64,000 nt of DNA, taken from contig JBBPIG010000028.1 in NCBI GenBank assembly GCA_038040445.1, positions 1 through 64,000 on the forward strand. The letters are read 5' to 3'. Below the pieces are notes generated by a model. That model worked only from the letters and a program-made list of their open reading frames with translations, was not told where the DNA came from and did no database searches. This DNA comes from Acidobacteriota bacterium (GTDB lineage: Bacteria; Acidobacteriota; Blastocatellia; UBA7656). This document shows positions 40,959 through 49,976 of the stretch, in pieces. A program made the translations under genes and the position numbers. Position 1 is the first letter of the stretch; the number at the start of each line of letters is the position of its first letter.

Positions 40959-42713
40959 GTGAGCAGGGCGCCCTTTCAACTCGTTACCACGGAGCCAGCC
41001 CTGGAAAAGGCTCTGGAAGCCATTTCTCGCCATCAGATCATCGGTGTCGACACCGAGACTACCTCGCTCGATCCCCTTCAGGGCAGAGTGAGGTTGCTTC
41101 AGTTTGCAACTCCCGAACAGAGCTTCGTCATCGACCTCTTTCAGCTTCCGGCGATGAGACACGCGGGGCTGCGCGAGCTGCTGTCATCGACCAAGCCGAT
41201 CAAAACTCTCCACAATGCCAAGTTCGATGTGAAGATGCTGCTTCATCACTTCGATCTCGAAACGCGCGGGCTGTTCGACACATTGCTGGCGAGCCAGTTG
41301 ATCGGCGCCGGTCGACACGAAGGCGGGCACGGCCTCGCCGCTGTTAGCGATCGTCATCTCGGCGAGCTCGTGGACAAATCCCTCCAGATTAGCGACTGGT
41401 CGCGGGAGCTCACCGACGCTCAATACGAGTACGCGGCGAAGGATGCGGCGTTGATGTTGCCGCTCTACGAGAAACTTTCGGCCGGCCTTCATGAACTGAA
41501 CCTGGAGGAAGTGGCCAGGCTCGAGTTTGATTGCGTCCTGCCTATCGCGGCGATGGAGCTCGCAGGCATGGCGCTTGATGTGGATTGCTGGCGCCGGCTC
41601 GTAGCCGGTCTCGAGCGCGCGCACGAGGTGTTGTCCGATGAGCTGAAACGTGAGCTGGCAGCGGGGATTCCCCAGCTCACGCTGTTCGGCGAGCCGCCAA
41701 ACATCAACCTCGATAGTCCGACGCAGATAACGGACGCGCTTGCCCACATGGGCATCAAGGTTGAAGGCACGCGAAGCTTGCACCTTCAAGCGCTTGCAAA
41801 GGATCATCCCGCGATCGAAAAGCTCTTGGAATATCGTAGTGTCCAGAAGCTTCTTTCGAGCTACGGTCTTGCGCTGCTCGAACACGTCAGTCCCGTCACC
41901 GGACGCATCCACGCGGACTTCAGGCAAATGGGCGCCACTGGCGGACGCATGAGTTGCTCTGACCCAAATCTACAGCAGGTACCCAACACGCCCGAATATC
42001 GCTCGTGCTTTCGCGCGCCATCGGGCCGCAAGCTTGTGATCGCGGACTATTCGCAGATCGAGCTGCGCATACTCGCCGATTGGTCCCAAGACACCGCGCT
42101 GGTTAAAGCCCTGCTGTCTGGCGAGGACTTACATTGCGTGACTGCCAGTCAGATGTTCGGCATCCCGCTGGAACAGGTGTCCAAGGATCAACGCGCGGCG
42201 GCAAAGCAGCTCAACTACGGAATTATGTACGGACTGGGCGCTCAGGGGTTAGGCGCGCGAATCGGATGCTCGCTCGACGAGGCCGAGATACTGTTACGGA
42301 AATACTTCGATGCGTATAGCGGAGTGGCCGCGTTCCTGCGAGATGCGGCCGACCGAGCGGTGACGGATCGCGAAAGCCGCACACGCTCGGGCCGGTTGAT
42401 CTATTTCAGTTTCGACGCGAATGATCGCAGCCAGGTGGGCGCTACTCAGCGGCTCGGAAAGAACGCGCCGATTCAGGGCTCATCGGCGGACATCATCAAG
42501 CGCGCGTTGGCGCTGCTGTATGATGCGCTCAAGCCGCTGGACGCGAAAATCGTGAACTGCGTTCACGACGAGATTGTCATCGAAGTGGCCGAGGCACAGG
42601 CCGAGGAGTGCGCGGCGATTCTCGATCGCGAAATGATGGAAGCAGCACGGGAGTTCATCCGCAGCGTGCCCGTCGCGGTCGATATCGTGATCGGGGATGC
42701 GTGGTTGAAGTAG
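40959..42713 (+). CDS. Family A DNA polymerase with 3'-5' exonuclease, no 5' nuclease
   Basis: 584 residues, GTG start. Exonuclease domain (1-190): IIGVDTETTSLDP with the DxE pair, NAKFDVKMLLHHF, and YAAKDAALMLPLY. Polymerase motif A is VIADYSQIELRILADW, motif B RAAAKQLNYGIMYGLG, motif C CVHDEIVIEV. The usual N-terminal FEN-like domain of PolA is absent, giving the layout of phage-like and short bacterial Pol I proteins. It may be a second Pol I or replace the Klenow part of a split PolA; a separate 5' nuclease gene was not seen here. Confidence 0.93.
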   Translation: MSRAPFQLVTTEPALEKALEAISRHQIIGVDTETTSLDPLQGRVRLLQFATPEQSFVIDLFQLPAMRHAGLRELLSSTKPIKTLHNAKFDVKMLLHHFDLETRGLFDTLLASQLIGAGRHEGGHGLAAVSDRHLGELVDKSLQISDWSRELTDAQYEYAAKDAALMLPLYEKLSAGLHELNLEEVARLEFDCVLPIAAMELAGMALDVDCWRRLVAGLERAHEVLSDELKRELAAGIPQLTLFGEPPNINLDSPTQITDALAHMGIKVEGTRSLHLQALAKDHPAIEKLLEYRSVQKLLSSYGLALLEHVSPVTGRIHADFRQMGATGGRMSCSDPNLQQVPNTPEYRSCFRAPSGRKLVIADYSQIELRILADWSQDTALVKALLSGEDLHCVTASQMFGIPLEQVSKDQRAAAKQLNYGIMYGLGAQGLGARIGCSLDEAEILLRKYFDAYSGVAAFLRDAADRAVTDRESRTRSGRLIYFSFDANDRSQVGATQRLGKNAPIQGSSADIIKRALALLYDALKPLDAKIVNCVHDEIVIEVAEAQAEECAAILDREMMEAAREFIRSVPVAVDIVIGDAWLK

Positions 42714-42803
42714 CGAACAGGCAGATTGGAGAATCTACGGCATAGACGGCGGTCGGACGTCACGCTTGCTTCGCCAGGCGGCTGAGCGAATTCAAGCGCA
42801 TGG

Positions 42804-42871
42804 CTTCAGTTTTCCAATCGCTTCAGTTTTCCAATTGCTTCAGTCTTCCAATTGCTTCAGTCTTCCAATTA
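42804..42871. repeat. 17-bp tandem repeat, four copies
   Basis: cttcagttttccaat(c/t)g and its variants at 42804-42820, 42821-42837, 42838-42854 and 42855-42871. On the minus strand each unit encodes part of RLKQLE, the C-terminus of the TPR gene that ends inside the array. Confidence 0.93.
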
Positions 42872-43776
42872 TCATTCGATGCCTGGCTGATGAACTGCTT
42901 CCAGTCCCGCCGCGCGTCGTCATTGCGATTGGCGCGCTCTTCAGCAAGAGCTCTATTGAAGAGAGCTTCGCCGTAAGGGGGAGACTTCGCCAGAGCCTTG
43001 CTGAAATACTCGATAGCGTCGGAGTACCTATCCAGTTGTAGAAGCGCCACACCCGTGTCGCTGAGCGCTTCGGGCGTTTCGACTCCGCGGGCGGCCAGTT
43101 GATTCAGAATCTCGAGCGCCTGCCGGGCATCGGCCCGTGTTCCGCGCGCCAGATAAACGCGAGCCAACACGTGTCTATCGTCGACTGGAGCGGTCACATC
43201 CATGGCCGATTTCAGTTTGATGAGGGCGAGGTTGAACTGCAGCTCGTCATCGTGACGATCACCGCCTCGAGTCACGCCCGCGTAGCGAGAGTGATTGAAT
43301 CCACCCGAGACTCGAGCCTCTATGTATCGCACGTCCTTATTGGCCAATCTGAGCGCCTCCATACCGGCCTGGCCGGGCGCCTGGCCCCTGGTAATCAAAA
43401 AGAGACTCGCAGCGGCGATTGCGCATGTTACAAGTCCGACTGACGCGAGTCTCGGATAAGAAACATAGAAACCGCCGGCAGCTCGCGCTTTCTGAGCCGG
43501 CTTGCGGCGGTTGCGTTCATCTCTCTGTATGTAGGCGAGGACTCTTTCGGTCTGTGCAGACACGGCTTCCTCGGTGAGCGGAGCCGCCGCTTCCTCGGAG
43601 CGTCCAAGAAAAGCCAGGACTTGCCGGCAATCATCGCACCCGGCGAAATGCTGCTCGCACTGGACACTGCGGTGTGCTGGAAGTCTGCTTTCGGAATAGG
43701 CGAGAATGTCAGCTTCATTGGGGCAACCAGGGGTTCTCCCCCCGACCAGGCGTAGTAGAACATCACTTATTTTCAT
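42823..43776 (-). CDS. Zinc-finger anti-sigma-like protein with TPR repeats
   Basis: 317 residues from ATG 43776. The N-terminal zf-HC2 motif (CEQHFAGCDDCRQVL) is followed by a TM near 125-145 (LASVGLVTCAIAAASLFLI) and C-terminal TPRs (EALSDTGVALLQLDRYSDAI, YFSKALAKSPPYGEALFNRA). This resembles membrane anti-sigma factors with a periplasmic TPR domain. No sigma factor gene is adjacent. The last residues come from a 17-bp tandem repeat, so the C-terminus can vary. Confidence 0.78.
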   Translation of the reverse strand: MKISDVLLRLVGGRTPGCPNEADILAYSESRLPAHRSVQCEQHFAGCDDCRQVLAFLGRSEEAAAPLTEEAVSAQTERVLAYIQRDERNRRKPAQKARAAGGFYVSYPRLASVGLVTCAIAAASLFLITRGQAPGQAGMEALRLANKDVRYIEARVSGGFNHSRYAGVTRGGDRHDDELQFNLALIKLKSAMDVTAPVDDRHVLARVYLARGTRADARQALEILNQLAARGVETPEALSDTGVALLQLDRYSDAIEYFSKALAKSPPYGEALFNRALAEERANRNDDARRDWKQFISQASNDNWKTEAIGRLKQLEN

Positions 43777-44033
43777 TGTGGCTTCCTTGCCTCCATATAC
43801 GGTATTGCCTTCGCCGAACACCGCCGAGCTACGGGGGCGCAGTCCTGAACGCTCACAATTAGCGCCAATTGGAATGCTAGCTTGGCAATTGGCCCGGCCC
43901 ACTCTGCCGAAGCGCCGGCCAATGAAGGGAAATCCTGCTCTCTCGTCTCTTCCCTCCACTTATTATTGACGGAAAGTTTTTGGCGGACGATTCAAGAATC
44001 TTCCAAATAAGATCAAAGTTTTTTTCGCTGGAA

Positions 44034-44270
44034 TCAAACCCGGTTAACTTTCTGAGCACAGTCTTTAGAGCAAAACTCGCGCCCGCCGACGAGCAAGGCG
44101 CTTGTGTGGGTTATGTACATGCCGCAATTCTGGCACCGGGTCATATGTGCCGGACGACCTTCACGGGTTGTTGCGCCAGAGCCGCGGCCAGACGGCAAAG
44201 ACAGAAGCCGCCTGACTAAACGAACCGCGACGTAAGCCAGGAGACAATAGACTATGAATCGGAAAAACAT
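44034..44270 (-). CDS. Small TM protein with C-terminal zinc finger
   Basis: 78 residues from ATG 44270. One TM (FFRFIVYCLLAYVAVRLV), a basic linker, then MTRCQNCGMYITHTSALLVG and REFCSKDCAQKV: a CxxC...CxxxC treble-clef-like zinc site, as in PP0621-type proteins. Role unknown. It lies 60 bases after the TPR gene on the same strand. Confidence 0.75.
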   Translation of the reverse strand: MFFRFIVYCLLAYVAVRLVRRLLSLPSGRGSGATTREGRPAHMTRCQNCGMYITHTSALLVGGREFCSKDCAQKVNRV

Positions 44271-44331
44271 TGTGCTTGACGACTTCGGGATGCGTGAATC
44301 CGAAACGCATCGCCGCAATTCAGCAGTTTGC

Positions 44332-45054
44332 CTACTCCTTGGGAATGCTCACCGCCTTGCCAGCCTTCAAGTCCGCGACCAGCGTTTCCAAAATAGAGAT
44401 CCTCTGATTGGTCGGGTCTGTTTCCTTGAGGCGTTTGACCGTCTCTTCAGCCGCGCGCGCGTCTCTCTTTAACACGTAGGCTTCAACAAGATGGCCAAGA
44501 GCGTGCCCGTTCTTGGGATCAATGCCGAGCGCTTGTTGAAGCTGCGGGATCGCTTGATCGGGTTGCGGCGGTTCGCGCTGAACGTAGGTTTCAGCCAGCG
44601 CAACGTAGAGATCAGCCTCCTTCGGTTCGGCCTTGATCGCGCGATTGAACCATGTCTCCGCTTCAGCATAGTTCTTCTGGTCAAAATAGTACTGACCTAA
44701 GAAGGCGCCCGCGCCCCCGAGTTGATTAAACTGGTTCGGGTCGATGGCATACGCCTTGTTCAAATATTCGACGGTCTCGGCGACCCGGCCGACCTGATTA
44801 AAAATCTTCGCAGCTTCAACCTGCGCTTGAAAGTCGTTGGGGCTATTCTTGGCGCTCTCGATGACTTGCTGTACCTGACCCATCATTGCTTGCTGGGCCT
44901 GCTGGCCGCCGCCTGCCGCGCTTGCCATCCCCGGCTGCGTCGGATTCGAGGCCGGCGACGCGTTGCTCTTGTTGTAATTCTGCGTGAGAAAGAAGCTGAT
45001 AATGAATCCGATGGCCAAACCGATGATGCCGATAAGGTACTTGTTCTTGTTCAC
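44332..45054 (-). CDS. Membrane-anchored TPR protein
   Basis: 240 residues: an N-terminal TM anchor (YLIGIIGLAIGFIISFFLT), a Gln/Ala-rich linker, then about four TPRs (FQAQVEAAKIFNQVGRVAET, LNKAYAIDPNQFNQLGGAGA, ALAETYVQREPPQPDQAIPQ, LGHLVEAYVLKRDARAAEET). Likely a scaffold on the periplasmic side. No partner can be named. Confidence 0.8.
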   Translation of the reverse strand: MNKNKYLIGIIGLAIGFIISFFLTQNYNKSNASPASNPTQPGMASAAGGGQQAQQAMMGQVQQVIESAKNSPNDFQAQVEAAKIFNQVGRVAETVEYLNKAYAIDPNQFNQLGGAGAFLGQYYFDQKNYAEAETWFNRAIKAEPKEADLYVALAETYVQREPPQPDQAIPQLQQALGIDPKNGHALGHLVEAYVLKRDARAAEETVKRLKETDPTNQRISILETLVADLKAGKAVSIPKE

Positions 45055-45076
45055 GTTTGTCTCCGATAAAACCGTA

Positions 45077-45134
45077 CCGTAGGTTGTCTAACCTGCGGAA
45101 CTACGAAACGAGCCGAAGGTTAGACAACCTACGG
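45077..45134. repeat. Perfect 18-bp inverted repeat
   Basis: ccgtaggttgtctaacct (45077-45094) and its exact complement (45117-45134) lie between rnpB and the TPR gene. It could terminate rnpB transcription or be a REP-like element. Confidence 0.85.
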
Positions 45135-45149
45135 TGCATCCGATGATTC

Positions 45150-45594
<445 letters not shown>

Positions 45595-45724
45595 TTTGAA
45601 ATCTCAAATTGAAATCTCAAAGACTAGAAACCGTAAGCGCCAGCAACCGTCCAACCCGCTCCAAAGAACCAGCGAAAGTATAACACAGAGGGTGAAGAGC
45701 TAAGGGCTAAAGGGCTAAGTGGAG

Positions 45725-45855
45725 TTCAGGGTTCAGGGTTCAGAGTTCCGAGTCCTCAAAAGATGAGGAGTTCGGATACCTGAGGTCCGACGTCGTTTGG
45801 GGAAGCTCAACCCCAGCCTGAACCCTGAACCCTGAACTCGGAACCCTGAACGCCC
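45725..45855. repeat. ttcaggg-type inverted repeat
   Basis: gttcagggttcag copies at about 45725-45745 are matched by ctgaaccctgaac copies at 45818-45838, making a long inverted structure. Related sequence lies in the ISC operon near 55232. Confidence 0.75.
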
Positions 45856-45894
45856 CTTTGCCCTTGTGCTCTTCGCGCTCTTATACTGACACAA

Positions 45895-46605
45895 ATGCGT
45901 ATTCTGGTTGTCGAAGACGAAGCCAAGATGGCCAGCTTCATCAAGCGAGGGCTTGAGGAAGAAGGCGCCGCCGTTGACATTTCTACCGACGGACAAGATG
46001 GGCTGTATCGCGCTTCGACCGGTACCTACGACCTAATCATTCTCGACATCACGCTTCCGTTAATGGATGGCCTCGATGTTTGCCGGAGGCTTCGGGAAAG
46101 CCGAATCTCGACGCCGATTCTGCTGCTGACTGCCCGCGACTCGGTTGATATGAAGGTTAGCGGACTGGACAGCGGCGCCGACGACTACTTGACCAAGCCC
46201 TTCGCATTCGCCGAACTACTCGCCCGGATTCGAGCCCTGCGCCGGCGCGACCGTGCCGAAGTGAGTCTCCGGCTACAAATCGGCGATTTGGTCCTTGATC
46301 CTTTGACCCGCCGCGTTACACGAGCGAATCAGCCGATCAGTCTCACGTCCAAAGAGTTTGCGCTGCTCGAGTGCTTTATGCGGCACCCGGATCAAGTGCT
46401 TTCGCGAACGGTACTTTCAGAGAACGTGTGGGATGAAACCTTCGACTCCTTCACGAATGTCATCGATGTGTACGTGAACTATCTGCGAAACAAGATAGAC
46501 CGTAGCTTTTCGCCGAAGCTGATCCACACCGTTCGGGGCGCGGGTTACGTGCTGAGGAGACCGGAAACGGTTGGCGAGCCGGTGGGTGATCGAGAGCAGC
46601 GCTAA
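45895..46605 (+). CDS. OmpR/PhoB family response regulator
   Basis: 236 residues. Receiver domain with acidic pocket VVEDEA, phospho-acceptor Asp51 (IILDITLP), LLTARD and Lys101 (LTKPF). The C-terminal winged helix has LTSKEFALLECFMRHPDQVL and VDVYVNYLRNKID then TVRGAGYVLR. Closest in style to CusR/QseB-type regulators. No histidine kinase follows; a terminator comes instead, so it is an orphan in this window. Confidence 0.94.
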   Translation: MRILVVEDEAKMASFIKRGLEEEGAAVDISTDGQDGLYRASTGTYDLIILDITLPLMDGLDVCRRLRESRISTPILLLTARDSVDMKVSGLDSGADDYLTKPFAFAELLARIRALRRRDRAEVSLRLQIGDLVLDPLTRRVTRANQPISLTSKEFALLECFMRHPDQVLSRTVLSENVWDETFDSFTNVIDVYVNYLRNKIDRSFSPKLIHTVRGAGYVLRRPETVGEPVGDREQR

Positions 46606-46611
46606 ACCAAA

Positions 46612-46633
46612 AGGCGGGACCGAAGTCCCGCCT
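46612..46633. terminator. Bidirectional terminator
   Basis: aggcgggac-cgaa-gtcccgcct hairpin with A-rich sequence on the left and ctcaaaa on the right, between two convergent genes. Confidence 0.75.
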
Positions 46634-46666
46634 CTCAAAACTTACGCGACTCTTAAAACCTTTGAC

Positions 46667-49354
46667 TTACTCGTCATCGCTGCTCGCGACTTCACTCTGC
46701 CGAGGCCGGAAGAAGGCTGATGGAACCGACACGGTTCCGGCGTTGACCACCCGCACTTGGAAGCTGCCCATCCGCTCAAGCTTCTTCGCCGGAACCACCA
46801 CAATCAGCCGACCGCCCTTCAACGTCTCGGGCTTCTGTTGAATGACCGGAGCGTCCTCCATACCCAACTTAAAGAACTCGACTGTTGCGCCTCTGCGGAA
46901 GTTCGCGCCTCGAATCACAACACGGACCTGCGAAGCGTCATCTTTCACAGGCTGAATTGAGACGTCTGCGATCTCGGGTCCGACGATGCTCAGCCCCATG
47001 TTCGTTGAAGCCACGCCGTCTGCGTCGTTCGGGTTGACCACCTGAAATCTTAGCGTGTCCGGTTTCTCGAGCAGCCTGTTCAAATCAGCCGTGAGAGTTA
47101 CGGTCAAATGAGAGCTGTTCCGGAAGCGCACGTGCTTGTTCTCAACGCGGGCATTTCCGGCGTACACCCGTGCGTTCTTGCGGAAGCTCTTACCAAGGAT
47201 GTCGATCCTCACCTGGGATGAACCGGCGAAGATTCTGCCCGGCGCAAAGGTGGTGATCTCAGGCGCCTGCACTTCAAGTTCGCGCGGCTCGGATGCGCTC
47301 CCGTCAGGGTTGCGCACGACCACCTCGAGGTCTCCGGATTCCTGAAAGATATGCGTCGGAACGCCCAGCTTGATAGCCTTGCTGTTCAGGCGCTGAACCT
47401 GGACTGCCGTAAACACGTCGCGACCAACCCGCAGCTCGACCTGAGCCCCTTCTCGGAAGTTGTACCCTGCTATCGTGAGCCCGAAGCTACCGTCGCCGGC
47501 AACGACGCTTTTGACGGTCGTCTTCAAGTCTGTTACGCGCGGACCAAAGATGCGCAGCTCTTTCTCATTCGCCGACACCAGGTCCGCCACCGCCAAATCT
47601 CTCACCTGCACTTTAACGCCGCCCGCTTTCACGCTGTCGGCGAGGTCCGCGGGAACGACGGCTTGCAGCGTGCCGGTACTGATTTGTTGAGTGTTGAGCG
47701 GCCGGCCGGCAACGACTACTGTTGAGCTGGCGCGGAAGTTTTTTCCCGTCACTCTGAGCGTGAACGGCGTGCTCGGTCCGGCCACTTCGGCCGGGCTGAT
47801 GCGATCTATCATCGGCGCGTCGGGTCTTACCACTCTCAGTTCTCTTGGTTGAGACAGCGCTCCGTTGGCGCCCTTGACCAGAATGTTGATCGAGGTGACT
47901 TGATCAAACAGTGCTTTGGGCAGCCTGGTCTCGAGCGCGCTTCCCCTTCTCACAAGGTCGGCGCCCATCTCGACACCGTTCACTAAGAGCGACGAGCCTT
48001 CGGTGAAATTCCTCCCGGCGACTATAAGCTTCAGATTCCTTAGCCTGCCCTGACCTACGGCCTCGGGCGACATCAATTCGATCATCGGAGCTGACGGGTC
48101 CGTCTCGTTGGGTCCGACAACATCGAAATTGATGATCGTCACCTGGTCGCCACTCGCCGCCGAGCGCACCGCGGCAATTGAATGCGTCTTTTCGCTCAGC
48201 GCAATTCGCCGAAGCTCGCTGCCAACCTCGTGATAGGATTCCAACTCGCCTGTGCCGGTGTTGAAGGCCAACAGCATCCCCGTAGTCGATCCGACGAACG
48301 CTATCGAAGCGTCGCCGCTGAACGCGACGTTGTTGGCGAGCGAAAAGTCGACCCCCTCGGGAGGCGTGAATTCAGACAGGTCCACGAGGCGGCCGTCCTG
48401 ATTTGCGATAATCGTGACTCCTCCGCGCTTGGCGTTAGATGGCCGCCGTATTCGAGTCGCCGCTATCATTTCATTTCCGTCTCGCCCCGTGGCAACGGTT
48501 ATGCGTTCGGGAGAAGGTATGGAGATGCTGTCGATGATGATGCCGCTCTCGGTGTCTAACGCGAACAGGCGGTCGCCGGTCGACGCTGCAACGTAGACTA
48601 ATCGTCCATCTGAGCTGAACGCCGGATTGTTCGCTTCATCAAAGCGCGCGATCGACGGGTTGAAGTTCACGCCTGATGTCAGCTCGCCCTGGTCATCGAT
48701 CCGTATCACCGATAGGTTGTTCCCGGCGGCGCTCGAAACCGCCAACCTTCGCCGCGTGCCGTCATCATAGAGCGCCATCTCGGATGGCCGTCCGATCAGG
48801 GCAAGATGAGAAGCCAACTGTCCGGTTTCTACGTCGAACGAGTAAAGGGTCGGCACGTCGAAGCTCGATGCAATCAGACAGAACCGTCCGTCTCGGGTCA
48901 GCACCGCGCCGGTTGCGGCCGTGATCCGCGCGTCGATAGGAAGCACCAGCAGCGATTTCAACTCGAGCCGCTTTGCGCTGGTCGCATCGATGACGCTCAC
49001 CGTCGCAGGACTACCGCTCGAGGGATCATTCACAGCCGGAACCGCGATCAGCCTGCGACCGGCCGTCTCTACGATCGATATCGAGCCCAAACTCTCGCCG
49101 ATAGCAACCGATGAAAGAATCCTGCCTGAAGTTAAGCTGAATGAGATAAGCGATCCGCCGGTGACCGACGCGACGAAGCCGACTTTGCCGCTCGAGGCGA
49201 TCAGCGGTTGCGCGTGCTCGTCGAGGATGGCGGACGAAGGCAGCGAGACGCTGCGCACTCGAGAAAGCCTGGTTCGATCGCTTCCCTGCGCAACTGCAAG
49301 GCTGAGCAGTAACAGGCAAGTTACAAGCGTCGCGGGTTTGCGATTGGGCTTCAA
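46667..49354 (-). CDS. Exported beta-propeller protein with IPT/TIG repeats
   Basis: 895 residues. A signal peptide (LVTCLLLLSLAVAQG) is followed by about 400 residues of YncE-like propeller (GFVASVTGGSLISFSLTSG, ALYDDGTRRRLAVSSAAGNN, NNVAFSGDASIAFVGSTTG), then about five IPT/TIG immunoglobulin-like domains, each with a GxNFxxG core (VAGRNFTEGSSLLVNG, VTGKNFRASSTVVVAG, IAGYNFREGAQVEL, LGKSFRKNARVYAG, RGANFRRGATVEFF). Probably a secreted or surface protein. Substrate unknown. Confidence 0.85.
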   Translation of the reverse strand: MKPNRKPATLVTCLLLLSLAVAQGSDRTRLSRVRSVSLPSSAILDEHAQPLIASSGKVGFVASVTGGSLISFSLTSGRILSSVAIGESLGSISIVETAGRRLIAVPAVNDPSSGSPATVSVIDATSAKRLELKSLLVLPIDARITAATGAVLTRDGRFCLIASSFDVPTLYSFDVETGQLASHLALIGRPSEMALYDDGTRRRLAVSSAAGNNLSVIRIDDQGELTSGVNFNPSIARFDEANNPAFSSDGRLVYVAASTGDRLFALDTESGIIIDSISIPSPERITVATGRDGNEMIAATRIRRPSNAKRGGVTIIANQDGRLVDLSEFTPPEGVDFSLANNVAFSGDASIAFVGSTTGMLLAFNTGTGELESYHEVGSELRRIALSEKTHSIAAVRSAASGDQVTIINFDVVGPNETDPSAPMIELMSPEAVGQGRLRNLKLIVAGRNFTEGSSLLVNGVEMGADLVRRGSALETRLPKALFDQVTSINILVKGANGALSQPRELRVVRPDAPMIDRISPAEVAGPSTPFTLRVTGKNFRASSTVVVAGRPLNTQQISTGTLQAVVPADLADSVKAGGVKVQVRDLAVADLVSANEKELRIFGPRVTDLKTTVKSVVAGDGSFGLTIAGYNFREGAQVELRVGRDVFTAVQVQRLNSKAIKLGVPTHIFQESGDLEVVVRNPDGSASEPRELEVQAPEITTFAPGRIFAGSSQVRIDILGKSFRKNARVYAGNARVENKHVRFRNSSHLTVTLTADLNRLLEKPDTLRFQVVNPNDADGVASTNMGLSIVGPEIADVSIQPVKDDASQVRVVIRGANFRRGATVEFFKLGMEDAPVIQQKPETLKGGRLIVVVPAKKLERMGSFQVRVVNAGTVSVPSAFFRPRQSEVASSDDE

Positions 49355-49577
49355 CTGTATGAACTCCTGGTTGTTAAACTCTCACGCGCATGTGAGGGCG
49401 TGCGCGTGGGAGAATCTTATTCTTTTCCGCTGACCAGATCAAGGACAATCAAAGCGCTGAATGGCCGGTCACCGCCCGCCTCCGCGACACGCGCTTACGA
49501 AGGACGGTGCTGGATCGAACTCGCCGCACGTGGCAGAATGCTTCTCAGGAACCGCAGGGGTGGTCCCTCGGCAAACA

Positions 49578-49946
49578 ATGATTATCGTAAACCGCAAACG
49601 CGCCGGCATCATCAATACGGCTCACGGCTCCGAGCTTCGGCCGCTCATCGATCGGACGTCGTCGGAAATCACTCAATGCAGTCTCGCTGAAGAGATACTC
49701 CCGCCGGGCTGCGCCGTGACTCCACACCATCATCGCGAGATCGAAGAGATTTATTACGTCGTTTCAGGTCGTGGCTTGATGACGGTTGGCGACGAGACTA
49801 GTGACGTCGAAGCTGGCGATGCCGTCTACGTCCCGCGAGGCCATCGGCACACTCTTGAAAACACCGGCGATCAACCTATCACGCTGCTCGTCGCTTGCGG
49901 CCCGGCATTCTTCTACGAAGACGAAATCAAAGAAGCTCGAGAATAG
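49578..49946 (+). CDS. Cupin protein
   Basis: 122 residues from ATG 49578 (a longer frame to 49461 has no ribosome site). Cupin motif 1 is PHHHREIEEIYYVVSGRG and motif 2 is GDAVYVPRGHRHTLENTG, with three His and one Glu metal ligands. A small single-domain cupin_2 protein; substrate unknown. It precedes the esterase gene by 30 bases, probably in one transcript. Confidence 0.88.
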   Translation: MIIVNRKRAGIINTAHGSELRPLIDRTSSEITQCSLAEEILPPGCAVTPHHHREIEEIYYVVSGRGLMTVGDETSDVEAGDAVYVPRGHRHTLENTGDQPITLLVACGPAFFYEDEIKEARE

Positions 49947-49976
49947 AGATTTGGAACAGTCGAGGAGACGAGTGAG

